Below are positions 63,989 through 64,000 of a stretch of DNA of 64,000 bases, in pieces. Where the stretch lies: NCBI RefSeq assembly GCF_008000755.1, contig NZ_CP041690.1:2729260-2793259 (forward strand), read 5' to 3'. The notes below the pieces were generated by a model. The model made no database searches, was not told the DNA's origin, and saw only the letters and a program-made list of their open reading frames with translations. Source of the DNA: Youhaiella tibetensis. Its GTDB lineage: Bacteria; Pseudomonadota; Alphaproteobacteria; Rhizobiales; Devosiaceae. Each line of letters opens with the position of its first letter. Position 1 is the stretch's first letter. The position numbers and the translations under genes are program-made.

Positions 63989-64000
63989 ATGCGCCTACTG
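63989..64000 (+). CDS. Possible start of the next gene (four codons visible)
   Basis: ATG at 63989 follows a GGGGG run 8-12 nt upstream and about 58 bp after the previous stop. Only MRLL is visible before the window ends, so this is a guess. Confidence 0.3.

Overview
The window looks like a chromosomal segment of a GC-rich alphaproteobacterium, most likely Hyphomicrobiales and possibly close to Devosia (inference from gene order and family style, not from a search). Pointers are adk between secY and rpsM, an FnrN-style regulator with N-terminal cysteines, single-domain xylose ABC ATPase, DUF2336 and DUF1345 proteins, and E. coli-like -35 boxes with weak -10 boxes.

Positions 1-4,660: the start of rarA and a Do-family periplasmic protease on the minus strand, then a PLP-dependent ornithine/lysine decarboxylase and a small P-loop kinase on the plus strand, then about 790 bp without genes that carries long palindromic repeats. 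Positions 4,680-22,957: one nearly unbroken minus-strand run of translation genes, in transcription order rpsL-rpsG-fusA-tuf, rpsJ to rpsQ, rplN to secY-adk, and rpsM-rpsK-rpoA-rplQ. Promoter-like sequences stand before rpsL and before rpsM. Positions 23,426-24,872: a YbjN-like exported protein, an O-methyltransferase and a 39-residue membrane microprotein lie between rpoC and rpsL. Positions 24,971-36,931: the minus-strand run secE-nusG-rplK-rplA-rplJ-rplL-rpoB-rpoC, with structured intergenic regions before rplJ and rpoB.

Positions 37,160-64,000 are mixed. They hold a universal stress protein, a NUDIX hydrolase, a 32-residue membrane microprotein preceded by an FNR box, an Fnr-type regulator, and tRNA-Trp and tRNA-Gly. 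A run of envelope or stress small proteins follows (two exported proteins, GlsB/YeaQ, YidB). Next come two tandem AraC paralogues with an alpha/beta hydrolase and a quinone-type oxidoreductase, tRNA-Tyr, rlmB, a lipoprotein deacetylase, YaiI and DUF1345. Then a xylose uptake operon (xylF-xylH-xylG) stands divergent from a ROK regulator, followed by a nucleotide-sugar epimerase, tRNA-Thr, an ABC exporter pair, NAD kinase, DUF2336, a lytic transglycosylase, a nitroreductase and a large exported protein.

The tRNA order Thr, Tyr, Gly, Trp and then secE resembles the thrU-tyrU-glyT-...-secE order of E. coli. Here accessory genes separate the members. No rRNA, CRISPR array, transposase, integrase or prophage gene was seen. 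The most original signals are the FNR-box microprotein, a 22-bp-period direct repeat after the AraC pair, a pair of exported two-cysteine paralogues, Arg at position 88 of S12, and the palindromic repeats beside rplQ. No complete novel multi-gene system was recognised.
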